From NCBI GenBank assembly GCA_905233685.1, contig CAJOEZ010000003.1, positions 1 through 64,000 on the forward strand: a stretch of 64,000 nt of DNA. The letters run 5' to 3'. Below, one piece after another: positions 44,491 through 53,232 of this stretch. Under the pieces are notes generated by a model. It ran no database searches. It was not told where the DNA came from and was given only the letters and a program-made list of their open reading frames with translations. Position 1 is the first letter of the stretch. Every line of letters begins with the position of its first letter. This DNA is from an uncultured Bacteroidales bacterium. Its GTDB lineage: Bacteria > Bacteroidota > Bacteroidia > Bacteroidales > F082. The translations under genes were made by a program, and so were the position numbers.

Positions 44491-45144
44491 ATGGAAAACG
44501 TATCCCTCCAAGCCCCCTCCCGGGGGATTACCTGCTGTTCTCAAGCGAAAACGCTTCTTGTAGAAGACCATCCTATCTATCGCGAAGGCCTTCACATGAT
44601 ACTGTCATTTTCCAAGATTGACTGCGAGGTGGTGGCCGAAGCGTCCAACGTGCGGCAGGCCATCGACTGGCTTGAAACCCATCCTGAAGGCATCGACTTG
44701 GCCATCCTCGACTATTTCCTGCCCGACGGCACCGCTATCGACGTGCTGCGCAAGGTGAAGAAGCTGAACCCCAATGCCAAGGTGTTGGTCATCACTGGCG
44801 AAGTGGATCGGATTGAAGTCAGGGCAACGGTCAGCGGTCTCGCCGACGGCTTCATCAGCAAAGACATCCAATCTGCCGAACTCATCAATGTCATCAACGC
44901 CATCATGAGGGACAGGCAAGTGGGCCATTACGCGCTTGAAAACGAGAAAGGCGAGGAACTGACCCGACGCGAGACGGACATCATCAAAAGATACGCCCAA
45001 GGGAAAAACACTCGTCAAATTGCCCAAGAACTGGATATCAGCGTCCGCACCGTCGAGACACACAAGAACAACATTTACAGCAAATTGGACATCAACTCCA
45101 ATGCTGAATTGATAAAGTATGCCATCTTGAACGGACTGTTGTAG
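44491..45144 (+). CDS. LuxR/NarL-family response regulator
   Basis: 217 residues. Receiver domain with phospho-acceptor Asp74 in AILDYFLPDG, Thr/Lys partners in VLVITGEVD and DGFISKD; C-terminal GerE HTH LTRRETDIIKRYAQGKNTRQ then IAQELDISVRTVETHKNNIY. The first about 20 residues (MENVSLQAPSRGITCCSQA) precede the usual TLLVEDHPIYREG and are encoded by C/G-rich DNA with a CCCCTCCCGGGG hairpin (around 44512-44524), unlike other NarL receivers, so a repeat insertion or a later real start is possible. It probably acts as the partner of the upstream TPR sensor. Confidence 0.92.
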   Translation: MENVSLQAPSRGITCCSQAKTLLVEDHPIYREGLHMILSFSKIDCEVVAEASNVRQAIDWLETHPEGIDLAILDYFLPDGTAIDVLRKVKKLNPNAKVLVITGEVDRIEVRATVSGLADGFISKDIQSAELINVINAIMRDRQVGHYALENEKGEELTRRETDIIKRYAQGKNTRQIAQELDISVRTVETHKNNIYSKLDINSNAELIKYAILNGLL

Positions 45145-45191
45145 CCGCATTTACTTTTTTTTCTTTACTTTGCACGCTAATATTCCACTTT

Positions 45192-46427
45192 ATGGACAAA
45201 GCGAAAAAGAAAAGCGGATTTTGGTTCCATTTTGGCAAGGTGTTGGCGGGCATCGGCATTGCTTTGGTGCTGCTTGTTTTGGTCATTTACCTGTCCGTTC
45301 CCACTTATAGTTTCAAAGAGCCAAGGCCTTTCAGCGGCGAATACCTCTACAATCCTTATCAGAACATGAACCCCACTCAGTGGAAAAAGTACCACTTCCA
45401 TTGCCATTCGCGCCGCTATTTCGGCCTGACCAACGGGCGACACAGCACCGAATCGGCCATCGACAGCCTCTATCAAGCTTTGGGCTACGACCATTACGGC
45501 ATCTCCGACTACATGAGCATCAATGCGCACGGGGCTGATAATGAAGGATATATACCCGCCTACGAACATGGCTACGGCTTCTTCCGCAAGACGCACCAAA
45601 TCTGCATCGGAGCCGAAAAAGTGTGGCGTATCGACTTCCCCTTCATGCAAAACCTTAATATGAAGCAACACACTATCAATAAGTTAGGAGAGCGTGGTCG
45701 TTTCGTCATGCCCGCCCATGCTTCTTTCACCAAAGGTTACAAGGTGGGCGACATGAAATGGCTGAGCAACTATCGGCTGTTGGAAATCATGAATCCTTTT
45801 GGTAACGCGCTGGAACACTGGGATATGGCCCTCTCCAACGGCCATCGTGTTTATGGCCTCGGCGATGACGACACGCATAATATCCGCAACATCCGCGAGG
45901 TGGGCCGCAACCTGACCATGATCAACACGCCCGACCTTAATCCCGAGCACGTTTACGAAGCTTTGGAGCATGGCAACAGCTACACGGTGGAGTTCGTCAA
46001 TTTCTTCTGTTTCCCGATGAGCCTTGAGGAGAAAATCAACGAAGTCAACAACTTAGCCTATTTGACAAGAGCTGAATTGGTGGGCGACACGCTGTTCATC
46101 GCCACCTCCGCCGAGCGGATGCACGAAGTCCAGTTCATCGGGCAGGGCGGCAAGGTGCTGAAGACCATGGAAAACGTGCCTGAGGCCTGCTATGTCATTC
46201 AGCCTGAGGACACTTACGTCCGCACCCGCATCGACTTGAACGAGCGCGATGTGCTCTACTTGAACCCAATTACAAGGCATCCTTTACCCGTCGTCGAAGA
46301 CCGTCGTTTGGACGAAATCAACAGGGCACAAACCGCGCTGTATTGGATGGTTTATGCCGTGGCCATGGCTGCCTTCACTTGGTATCTCATCAAAAGGACG
46401 GAAGGCGAGAAAGAGGCAAAGCAATGA
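45192..46427 (+). CDS. membrane-anchored PHP-domain protein
   Basis: 411 residues. One N-terminal membrane helix (about 13-35, AGIGIALVLLVLVIYLSV), PHP-type phosphoesterase domain at about 60-300 with YHFHCHSRRYFG (HxHxH, residues about 78-82), YDHYGISDYMSI, MPAHASF and LGDDDTHNIR (metal ligands), and a C-terminal membrane helix ALYWMVYAVAMAAFTWYLI. The HxHxH...GDDDTH order is that of the PHP family, which hydrolyses phosphate esters or DNA 3' ends. The C-terminal third (FIGQGGKVLKTMENVPEACY) looks like an added beta domain. The stop overlaps the next start by four bases, linking it to the glycosyltransferase. Confidence 0.83.
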   Translation: MDKAKKKSGFWFHFGKVLAGIGIALVLLVLVIYLSVPTYSFKEPRPFSGEYLYNPYQNMNPTQWKKYHFHCHSRRYFGLTNGRHSTESAIDSLYQALGYDHYGISDYMSINAHGADNEGYIPAYEHGYGFFRKTHQICIGAEKVWRIDFPFMQNLNMKQHTINKLGERGRFVMPAHASFTKGYKVGDMKWLSNYRLLEIMNPFGNALEHWDMALSNGHRVYGLGDDDTHNIRNIREVGRNLTMINTPDLNPEHVYEALEHGNSYTVEFVNFFCFPMSLEEKINEVNNLAYLTRAELVGDTLFIATSAERMHEVQFIGQGGKVLKTMENVPEACYVIQPEDTYVRTRIDLNERDVLYLNPITRHPLPVVEDRRLDEINRAQTALYWMVYAVAMAAFTWYLIKRTEGEKEAKQ

Positions 46428-48031
46428 GTATTAAAGAGCAGCATATCAACAAGATATTGATTTGGCTTTTGGTGGTCAGCGCCCTCGTTCGGGGCGTTTT
46501 GGCGGCTTGGTTGGAGCTGGGCAACGACGAGGTTTATTACTGGACTTATGCCCTCTACCCCGAATGGAGCCATTTCGATCATCCGCCGATGGTGGGCTGG
46601 ATGATTCAGTTTTTCAGCTTTAATTTGCTGTTTGACAGCGAATTTTTCCTCCGTTTGGCTTCCATCGTTTTTATGACAGCTGACACCTATATTATATACC
46701 GAATCGGGCGTGACATCAAAGACGCGCAAACAGGACTTTACGCCGCATTGCTTTATACCGCATCGATTTATGCTTTTGTCATCACAGGAGTTTTCATTCT
46801 GCCCGACACACCGCTGATGCTGTTTTGGTTGCTGGCTATTTGGATGGCCATTAAATATTTTCATAATGCGGCGGTGTTTCGGCAAGCTCAGCGACCTTTG
46901 TTTTTGCTTTTTTTCGGACTGTTCGCAGGCTTGGCCATGCTTTCCAAATACTCAGGCGTATTCCTCTGGGTTGGCTTGGGGCTTTACATCCTGATTTTCA
47001 GCCGAAAACAACTCAAAAACCCCTACTTGTACCTCGCCTTGCTGATTTCCGCAATATGCTGCATTCCAATACTTTACTGGAACATTAAGAACGACTTCGT
47101 CAGCTTCAATTTCCATGGTGACCGTGTGGGACTGCTTGGGAAACCGAATTTTGGCACTTTCGGTACCGAAATTTTGGGCGAGTTTTTCTACAACAACCCT
47201 GTGAATTTCGTCATAGCTGTCGTCGCGATTGTGTCGGTAATCAAAGGGGAAACCATTGTGAAGAAACCAGTGTCGCGGCTTTTACTTTGCACCGCCTTGC
47301 CGCTCATCGGGCTATTCTGGTTTTTCTCGCTCTCGCGACCTGTTTTGCCGCATTGGAACGCGCCTGCCTATTGTCTACTCATCTTACTGGCAGCATGTTG
47401 GTTAGCTGACAAAAAAACGATCAAAAACGGCGTTTTTACCATGCCAAAAAGCGTCCTTGCGGCCTTGGGCATCTTGCTTTTGACCCTTGTTTTAGGCGTG
47501 GCCGAAATCAAAACGGGTTTCATCCCTTTGGACAAGCACACTGAGCCAGAAATGCTTGGCCGTGATGACTTTACGCTCGACATGTACGGATGGCGGCAAT
47601 TGGAAGAGAAATTTGCCGTCATGCGCGAGGAAAAAATTATTGAGGGCGCGATGCACGAGGAAGACGGCATCGTGGCCGATGAATGGTTCCCTTTGGCCAA
47701 CTTGGATTATTACGTGGCACGACCCTTGGGCATGAGGGTCATGGGCTTGGGATGGCTGCAATGGCTACATAAATACCTATGGATCAATGAAAAACGTGGC
47801 GGTTTCCATTTGGGCGAGAACTATTGGTTTCTTTCCGACAGCCGATACCCAAAAGACCCGAAAGAGTTGTACCGATGGTATTTTTCCGAAATTGAGTTAG
47901 TAGGCACTATCGAAATCGACCGTTGCGGAAAGCCTGTCAAAAACTTCTTCGTTTACACTTGCAAAAACCTAATTGACTTACCGCCCGATTTGCAAGCCTT
48001 CAGGGCACAATCCGTCTCAAAAGGTAGATAG
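46424..48031 (+). CDS. GT39/ArnT-type membrane glycosyltransferase
   Basis: 535 residues; ATG 46424 (MSIKEQHINKILIWLLVVSA) overlaps the PHP gene stop by four bases. The first loop after helix 1 has the GT-C signature NDEVYYWTYAL...FDHPPMVGWMI (acidic and His residues of the PMT_2/ArnT type), followed by eight to ten membrane helices and a soluble domain at about 395-535 with EIDRCGKPVKNFFVYTCK. It is expected to transfer a sugar from a polyprenyl phosphate donor to a periplasmic acceptor; the acceptor is unknown. The gene overlaps the convergent DUF2079 gene by 32 bases. Confidence 0.87.
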   Translation: MSIKEQHINKILIWLLVVSALVRGVLAAWLELGNDEVYYWTYALYPEWSHFDHPPMVGWMIQFFSFNLLFDSEFFLRLASIVFMTADTYIIYRIGRDIKDAQTGLYAALLYTASIYAFVITGVFILPDTPLMLFWLLAIWMAIKYFHNAAVFRQAQRPLFLLFFGLFAGLAMLSKYSGVFLWVGLGLYILIFSRKQLKNPYLYLALLISAICCIPILYWNIKNDFVSFNFHGDRVGLLGKPNFGTFGTEILGEFFYNNPVNFVIAVVAIVSVIKGETIVKKPVSRLLLCTALPLIGLFWFFSLSRPVLPHWNAPAYCLLILLAACWLADKKTIKNGVFTMPKSVLAALGILLLTLVLGVAEIKTGFIPLDKHTEPEMLGRDDFTLDMYGWRQLEEKFAVMREEKIIEGAMHEEDGIVADEWFPLANLDYYVARPLGMRVMGLGWLQWLHKYLWINEKRGGFHLGENYWFLSDSRYPKDPKELYRWYFSEIELVGTIEIDRCGKPVKNFFVYTCKNLIDLPPDLQAFRAQSVSKGR

Positions 48032-49511
48032 TGCTGTCGGTGGCAACAGTCTCATATTCAGAACGGTTCTTGAGCACAAGGACATCGTCGCGCTTATAGC
48101 TGAAATAGAAATCGGTGATGAGCACATAGTCGGTGTCGACTTTTCGCATAACAGAAAAATCCTTGATTACGTTGCGCATGGCGAGATGTGGCACAAAGCC
48201 TGGAGCGGCACACACTGAGGCTTCGTCGGGAATCATCTTAATGAGCTCGTAGGCATATTGCACATCGAAATCCCTCTGTTCATAATGCCGGCCTTGATAG
48301 ACACAAAGCTGGTCCACAAAGACCTTCGATTTGGGTACACCAATGGTATAAAACGTCGTCAAAACAATGGAAATCAACAAGATGATAGAAAGCAACAACC
48401 TCAAAAACGGTTTTTTCAGCCTGATGATGACCAAGAAAGACGCGATGACAAACACAGGCATGAACTCAACGGAATACTGGAACGAAATTCCCCAAAAATT
48501 GGGCTGGCAGGCGATCATTTTCTGCCCAATGAGAGGCAGGAGCATGAACAGGTAATTGGGTTTCAAAACAGTGAAAACCAGACCTGTAGCTAAAGCACAC
48601 CAATAAAACTCCTCCTTGATGCCGGCATACTCAGGATTGGCGATAGTGATAAAAACCAGGTGATTCGGGCTGCCACCCATACTCACGAACTCCTCCATGC
48701 CAATAGTGCTGGTGAACAGGAGTTTAAGCGTCAGCTTCGGGTGCGTGACCAACATTTTGGCGATTTCGAGGTAGTTGTTTCCAAGATAGCTGTAACGGGC
48801 AAAACCTCCACCCGATCCGCCCAACTTTGGCATCACTATCATATTGACAATGAAGAAATAAGCCATCGAAAAGGCTGCATAACCCACCAAATGCCAAAGG
48901 GCTTTTCGGTCTTTTCGGTAGTCCCACATCAGGCCGATGGCGATGAAAAACAGCCACAAAGACATATTCTCCTTCCCTATGACGAACAGCACCACAAACA
49001 AAGAAGCGAGTTTGTAGCGTCCTTGTTTCAAAAAGTACAGCAACCAAGGCAACGCCATGGTTGCCAACACGTTGGAGTGGTAATCAAAGGCTATGGCCTG
49101 GATGATGCCGAAGGAAAAGAAGAAACAGGCAGAGGCCAAAAGCGGCAGCCATTCATCATCGGTGTAAAGGCCAATCAGTTTGTAGATGCCCCATCCGCCT
49201 AATAACACCGCAACGATTTGCATGATGAGCAGGGTATAACTGCCGAAGACATAAACCAAAGGCGATAAAATGATGAGATACAGGTCGAAATGGTCGCTGA
49301 GGATGTTTTGTGGAGCAGCCATGAACATACTGCAGTCATCGACGCGAAAATGCATGTAATCATACATCGCGTGAGTGTAGAGGCCCAAATCGAGCGCGTA
49401 GGTCTTGAAAAGATAATGATTGACCAACGAGATAAGGGCAAACAAGACTCCGGCGACGATGAAAACCGCCGCCAGAGTAATGTTATGATTTCGCTTGAGA
49501 TTACTCGGCAT
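48000..49511 (-). CDS. DUF2079 family membrane protein
   Basis: 503 residues with about twelve hydrophobic helices. N-terminal ALDLGLYTHAMYDYMHFRV and DHFDLYLIILSPLVYVFGSY are DUF2079 marks, a family of GT-C-like glycosyltransferases (inference from fold). A short soluble C-terminal part contains YQGRHYEQRDFDVQYAYELI and DFSVMRKVDTDYVLIT. The 3' end overlaps the 3' end of the GT39 gene by 32 bases (convergent), and its start overlaps pepT by 11 bases. Either overlap is unusual enough to be worth noting but is consistent with the open frames. Confidence 0.85.
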   Translation of the reverse strand: MPSNLKRNHNITLAAVFIVAGVLFALISLVNHYLFKTYALDLGLYTHAMYDYMHFRVDDCSMFMAAPQNILSDHFDLYLIILSPLVYVFGSYTLLIMQIVAVLLGGWGIYKLIGLYTDDEWLPLLASACFFFSFGIIQAIAFDYHSNVLATMALPWLLYFLKQGRYKLASLFVVLFVIGKENMSLWLFFIAIGLMWDYRKDRKALWHLVGYAAFSMAYFFIVNMIVMPKLGGSGGGFARYSYLGNNYLEIAKMLVTHPKLTLKLLFTSTIGMEEFVSMGGSPNHLVFITIANPEYAGIKEEFYWCALATGLVFTVLKPNYLFMLLPLIGQKMIACQPNFWGISFQYSVEFMPVFVIASFLVIIRLKKPFLRLLLSIILLISIVLTTFYTIGVPKSKVFVDQLCVYQGRHYEQRDFDVQYAYELIKMIPDEASVCAAPGFVPHLAMRNVIKDFSVMRKVDTDYVLITDFYFSYKRDDVLVLKNRSEYETVATDSTIYLLRRIVP

Positions 49512-50721
49512 TGAACAAAGTGATGATATTCAAAATCACCTCCGAGGCCTTCATCATGCTTTCAAGCGGCACATACTCTAACTTGCCATGGAAATTATGG
49601 CCACCAGCGAAGATGTTGGGGCAAGGGAGACCCATGAAGGAGAGGTTGGCACCGTCGGTGCCACCACGAATGGGCTGCACTTTCGGCTTGATGTTGGCCA
49701 TCTCCATCGCCTTAATCGCTCTTTCCACAATGAAGAAATGCGGTTCCACCTCTTGGCGCATGTTGTAGTATTGGTGCTTCAGCTCCAACTTCACCACGTT
49801 GCCATATTTTTTGTTTAAAAACTCTGCAACTGAAGTAATTAGAGCTTTCTTTTCTTCGAACTTCGAGCGGTCGTGGTCGCGGATGATGTACGACATATTG
49901 GTTTCCTCAACCGTGCCATTGATTTCGGTGAGATGGAAGAAGCCCTCATAGCCTTGCGTGAAGCGCGGGCGCTGCTCCACAGGCAACATCTCGTTGAGTT
50001 CCATCGCGATAAGCATTGAGTTCACCATCTTGTCCTTGCCGTAGCCGGGATGGATGTTGCTGCCCTGAATATGGATTTTGGCAGCAGCGGCATTGAAGTT
50101 CTCGTATTCCAGTTCGCCGATTTCACCGCCGTCCATGGTGTAGGCATATTTCGCCCCGAACTTCTTCACGTCAAACTTCACCACACCGCGTCCAATCTCC
50201 TCGTCAGGCGTGAAACCAATCTTGATTTCGCCGTGTTTGAAGTCGGGATGCTCCATCATGTATTGGGCAACATACATGATTTCAGCAACACCTGCCTTGT
50301 CGTCGGCACCGAGCAACGTCGTGCCATCGGTGGTAATCATGGTTTGTCCCTTATATTGCTGCATCTCAGGAAATTCTGAAACACGCAGGACGATGTTTTT
50401 TTCTTTGTTCAAGACGATGTCGTTGCCATCGTAGTTAAGGATGATTTGCGGTTTGATGTCGGCTCCCGAAGCGTCGGGCGAGGTATCCACATGCGCGATG
50501 AAGCCGATGGCGGGGATGTCGCGCTCGACATTTGAAGGGATGGAAGCCATCACATAGCCGTATTCGTCAAGCGTGGCTTCGATGCCCATGGCTTGCAGTT
50601 CATCGCGGAGCATCTTCAAGAGATTCAACTGTTTGGCAGTACTGGGCTGCGATTCAGAGTTTTCGTCGGAGGTCGTCTCTACGGAGACGTATCTCAAGAA
50701 TTTGTCTAAGAGTTTTTCCAT
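49501..50721 (-). CDS. pepT: peptidase T
   Basis: Zinc aminotripeptidase (M20B) that releases the N-terminal residue of tripeptides; cytoplasmic, dimeric. 406 residues. Metal ligands: His in AHVDTSPDASG, Asp in LLGADDKAG, Glu pair in GFTPDEEIGRG, Asp in MDGGEIGELE and the last His in FAGGHNFHGKLE. The dimerisation lid lies at about 210-320. The start at 50721 is 24 bases after a -7 box (50752-50745). Downstream (in transcription), the DUF2079 gene starts before the pepT stop. Fits peptide use by this organism. Confidence 0.96.
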   Translation of the reverse strand: MEKLLDKFLRYVSVETTSDENSESQPSTAKQLNLLKMLRDELQAMGIEATLDEYGYVMASIPSNVERDIPAIGFIAHVDTSPDASGADIKPQIILNYDGNDIVLNKEKNIVLRVSEFPEMQQYKGQTMITTDGTTLLGADDKAGVAEIMYVAQYMMEHPDFKHGEIKIGFTPDEEIGRGVVKFDVKKFGAKYAYTMDGGEIGELEYENFNAAAAKIHIQGSNIHPGYGKDKMVNSMLIAMELNEMLPVEQRPRFTQGYEGFFHLTEINGTVEETNMSYIIRDHDRSKFEEKKALITSVAEFLNKKYGNVVKLELKHQYYNMRQEVEPHFFIVERAIKAMEMANIKPKVQPIRGGTDGANLSFMGLPCPNIFAGGHNFHGKLEYVPLESMMKASEVILNIITLFNAE

Positions 50722-50744
50722 TTTCGTGAGGTTTTAATGTGCCA

Positions 50745-50752
50745 CAAAAATA
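50745..50752 (-). promoter_or_regulatory. Bacteroidetes-type -7 box for pepT
   Basis: Minus-strand TATTTTTG, 24 bases before the pepT start. Confidence 0.5.
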
Positions 50753-50830
50753 GACATTTTTTCGATACAGAAAAGCGGGTCGCAAATCCACCTTTCAAAA
50801 TCAGGGGTTGCACATCTCCAACTACAGGCA

Positions 50831-50864
50831 TAAAAAACCGCAGCCGAATTGCTCCGACTGCGGT
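50831..50864 (-). terminator. intrinsic terminator after YitT gene
   Basis: Minus-strand ACCGCAG (50864-50858) pairs with CTGCGGT (50843-50837), loop TCGGAGCAATTCGG, followed by TTTTTTA. Confidence 0.8.
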
Positions 50865-50886
50865 ACCATGAAAAAACAATCTCCTA

Positions 50887-51879
50887 CTAACGCTTCTCAG
50901 CGTGTCTTCTTGCTCTGTGGCGGTCTTTCGCCCATAAGCCATACACCTCGCTCACGTTACCAGCCGTGGTGAAGGCATTTATTTCGTTCTTGCCAAGGTA
51001 TTCCATCAACTTCGAGAACTCATCGTTGGTCAGCAGAGATTCCAACTCGATTGACTTTTCATTGGTGTAGCCTCCGATGACTTCATAAAGTGTGCAACCA
51101 CGGTGAAGTTCATCGATGATATAATGGCGAATGCGGTCGTAGTCCTTGGAGACAATGCAAACGCGCTTTCTTTGGTTGAGGTTGGCAGTGAACATGTTCA
51201 CAACCAAGCCGTTAATCCATGTGGCAATAAGACCGATGACGACCATCTGGAAGGGGTTGATAGCGAAAGCCGTGAGGCAGATGATGGCACCCGCCACGCT
51301 CACCGACTTACCCATGTCGAAGTGCAGGTACTTGTTGACGATCTTGGCCAGAATGTCAAGGCCTCCAGTGGAAGCGTTGATGGAGAACATCAGCGTTTGG
51401 GCTGCACTGAGGATGATTACGCAGCAGAGCAGGTCGAACCACGGGTTGCCCATCACAGAGAAGGCTTGGTCGGGAGCGACACCCATATTAACAAGGTAAT
51501 CGTTTGGGGTGGCAAAATTCTGCCAAGGATAGAGCCATTCGCAGAACTTGGTCATAGGGCCAAGAATCAAGGCGCAATAAACCGTTTTAAGTCCAAATTC
51601 TTTGCCAACGAGGATATAGGCAAGAATCAACAAGATAGCGTTGATGATGGTAATCATCGTAGGAAGGCCAATGTTGATGCCCATACCGTTGAAAATGTTG
51701 GTCAACACGATGGAAAGACCCGAGATGGAACCCACAATCAGCTTGCTGGGAACGAGGAAATAATAGACGCAAACACCTGTCATGAACATGCCAAAAGTCA
51801 TAATCAGCAGCTCGACCCAGAACTTTTTGCTGACCAAAGCCTGGCCAATTTCCTTCATTATGTCGTTAAATTTTTTCAT
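50887..51879 (-). CDS. YitT family membrane protein (DUF161/DUF2179)
   Basis: 330 residues. Five or six membrane helices form the YitT region (about 20-215): FMTGVCVYYFLVPSKLIVGS, GSISGLSIVLTNIFNGMGIN, LVGKEFGLKTVYCALILGPM, INASTGGLDILAKIVNKYLH. The C-terminal soluble DUF2179 domain covers about 235-320 (VCIVSKDYDRIRHYIIDELH, CTLYEVIGGYTNEKSIELES). The function is not established; transport of ions or small solutes is suggested in related proteins. Divergent from the alcohol dehydrogenase gene across 135 bases. Confidence 0.93.
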   Translation of the reverse strand: MKKFNDIMKEIGQALVSKKFWVELLIMTFGMFMTGVCVYYFLVPSKLIVGSISGLSIVLTNIFNGMGINIGLPTMITIINAILLILAYILVGKEFGLKTVYCALILGPMTKFCEWLYPWQNFATPNDYLVNMGVAPDQAFSVMGNPWFDLLCCVIILSAAQTLMFSINASTGGLDILAKIVNKYLHFDMGKSVSVAGAIICLTAFAINPFQMVVIGLIATWINGLVVNMFTANLNQRKRVCIVSKDYDRIRHYIIDELHRGCTLYEVIGGYTNEKSIELESLLTNDEFSKLMEYLGKNEINAFTTAGNVSEVYGLWAKDRHRARRHAEKR

Positions 51880-51985
51880 AAAAGTTTGATTTATAATTCT
51901 TTAAATAATGAACTCGCTTCGATTTTTGCGGCTGCAAAGGTCGGAATCTTTTTTGAAATAAGGAAATAATTTAAAGGAATAATTG

Positions 51986-51993
51986 TATTTTTG
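51986..51993 (+). promoter_or_regulatory. Bacteroidetes-type -7 box for the alcohol dehydrogenase
   Basis: TATTTTTG, 21 bases before ATG 52015. On the minus strand GACCTTTG at 51943-51936 is a weaker candidate for the YitT gene. Confidence 0.45.
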
Positions 51994-52014
51994 CTCCACC
52001 AAACAAAATGACCT

Positions 52015-53223
52015 ATGGAAACCTATCATATAAGAAAGCAAATCCATCGTTTGCCCGGCAAGGTGATTCATACCGTCCCGCTGCCGCAACCACAGTTAGT
52101 GGAAGGCCACGGCGCACGCAAAAAGATTGGCAAGATTTGCCAAAAATGCGGCTACAAAAATGTGCTGGTGGTCACGGACCAAACTTTGAGTGCTCTCGGC
52201 TACGAGCAAGCCATCACGCAAGCCTTGGAGGAGGCCGAAATCCATTATACCGTTTTCAATGACATCAATTCCGAACCCACCATCGACCTCATTGAGGCTG
52301 GTCGCCAGAAAGCCTTAGATTGCCAAGCCGAATGTGTGATTGCCCTCGGAGGCGGTTCGGTGATGGATACTACCAAGATGATTGCTGCTGGAGCAAAGAT
52401 GCCTCGTAGAAGCGTTAAGTCCTTGCTGATAAAGTTCTTGCCCGTCCCAGGTAAGACGTTGCCCATGATTTCGGTGCCTTCCACGGCTGGCACGGGAGCC
52501 GAAGTCACTGTGGGAGCCGTGATACACAACAGCCAAGGGGTAAAGACTTCCACCGTATTGATTGGCCTTGATGTGACCCATGTGATTCTGGACAGCGAAC
52601 TAACCATCCATGCGCCTAAAACCGTGACCGCTGCCTGCGGCATGGATGCCCTCAGTCATGTCATTGAAGGTGCCGTCAGCGATGTCAAAGTGGATGAGGC
52701 GAACATGTATCTTTCCAAGGAGGGCGTGCGACTCATCTTCGAGAATCTTCCTGTCGTGATGCGTGAACCGGAGAATATCGAAGCACGTTTGAACATGTGT
52801 CGGGCTGCCTATTTTGGCGGCCACGCCATCAACACGCAGTTGGCGGGCTATGTCCACGCCTTTGCCCACAGCATCGGGGCCAAATATCATCTGCCTCATG
52901 GGCAAGCTATCTCCTTGATGCTCATGCCCGTATTAGAATTCCAGAAAGAGGTCTGCACGGAAAAATATGCTATGTTGGCAAGACATTGCCACATTGCCCA
53001 TCTCGACACTGACGACGAGCAGGCCGCCGAACTGTTTTTGCAAGCCGTCGCCCAATTGATGGCACAATGCGGCATGGACAAGCTCGTATCTCCCGTAAAA
53101 AGCGAGGATTACGAGGAATTGACTCGAATGATAGTCCAAGACTCCATCAATTATTCTTCGCCTATCACGTTGAATAATAGCGATATAGAACAAATTCTAA
53201 AAACCATCACACCAAACCCATAA
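52015..53223 (+). CDS. iron-containing alcohol dehydrogenase
   Basis: 402 residues, group III metal-dependent alcohol dehydrogenase. Nucleotide-binding GGGSVMDTTKMIAAGA (about residues 110-125), PSTAGTGAEVTVGAVIH, metal residues Asp and His in ACGMDALSHVIEGAVS, and the His pair of FAHSIGAKYHLPHGQAISLM. It probably interconverts an alcohol and aldehyde with NAD(P). The next gene, an aldehyde dehydrogenase, starts nine bases after its stop, so the two probably act in turn on one aldehyde (alcohol to aldehyde to acid); substrate not identified. The N-terminus METYHIRKQIHRLPGKVIHT is a little longer than usual. Confidence 0.94.
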   Translation: METYHIRKQIHRLPGKVIHTVPLPQPQLVEGHGARKKIGKICQKCGYKNVLVVTDQTLSALGYEQAITQALEEAEIHYTVFNDINSEPTIDLIEAGRQKALDCQAECVIALGGGSVMDTTKMIAAGAKMPRRSVKSLLIKFLPVPGKTLPMISVPSTAGTGAEVTVGAVIHNSQGVKTSTVLIGLDVTHVILDSELTIHAPKTVTAACGMDALSHVIEGAVSDVKVDEANMYLSKEGVRLIFENLPVVMREPENIEARLNMCRAAYFGGHAINTQLAGYVHAFAHSIGAKYHLPHGQAISLMLMPVLEFQKEVCTEKYAMLARHCHIAHLDTDDEQAAELFLQAVAQLMAQCGMDKLVSPVKSEDYEELTRMIVQDSINYSSPITLNNSDIEQILKTITPNP

Positions 53224-53232
53224 CCCATCACC

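Noticed and set aside
50677..50693. CGTCTC...GAGACG palindrome in pepT, similar to the arms at 42097 and 42328
   Set aside because: The match covers only about six bases per arm with a three-base centre, encodes conserved-looking protein sequence and lacks the longer arms of the two elements.
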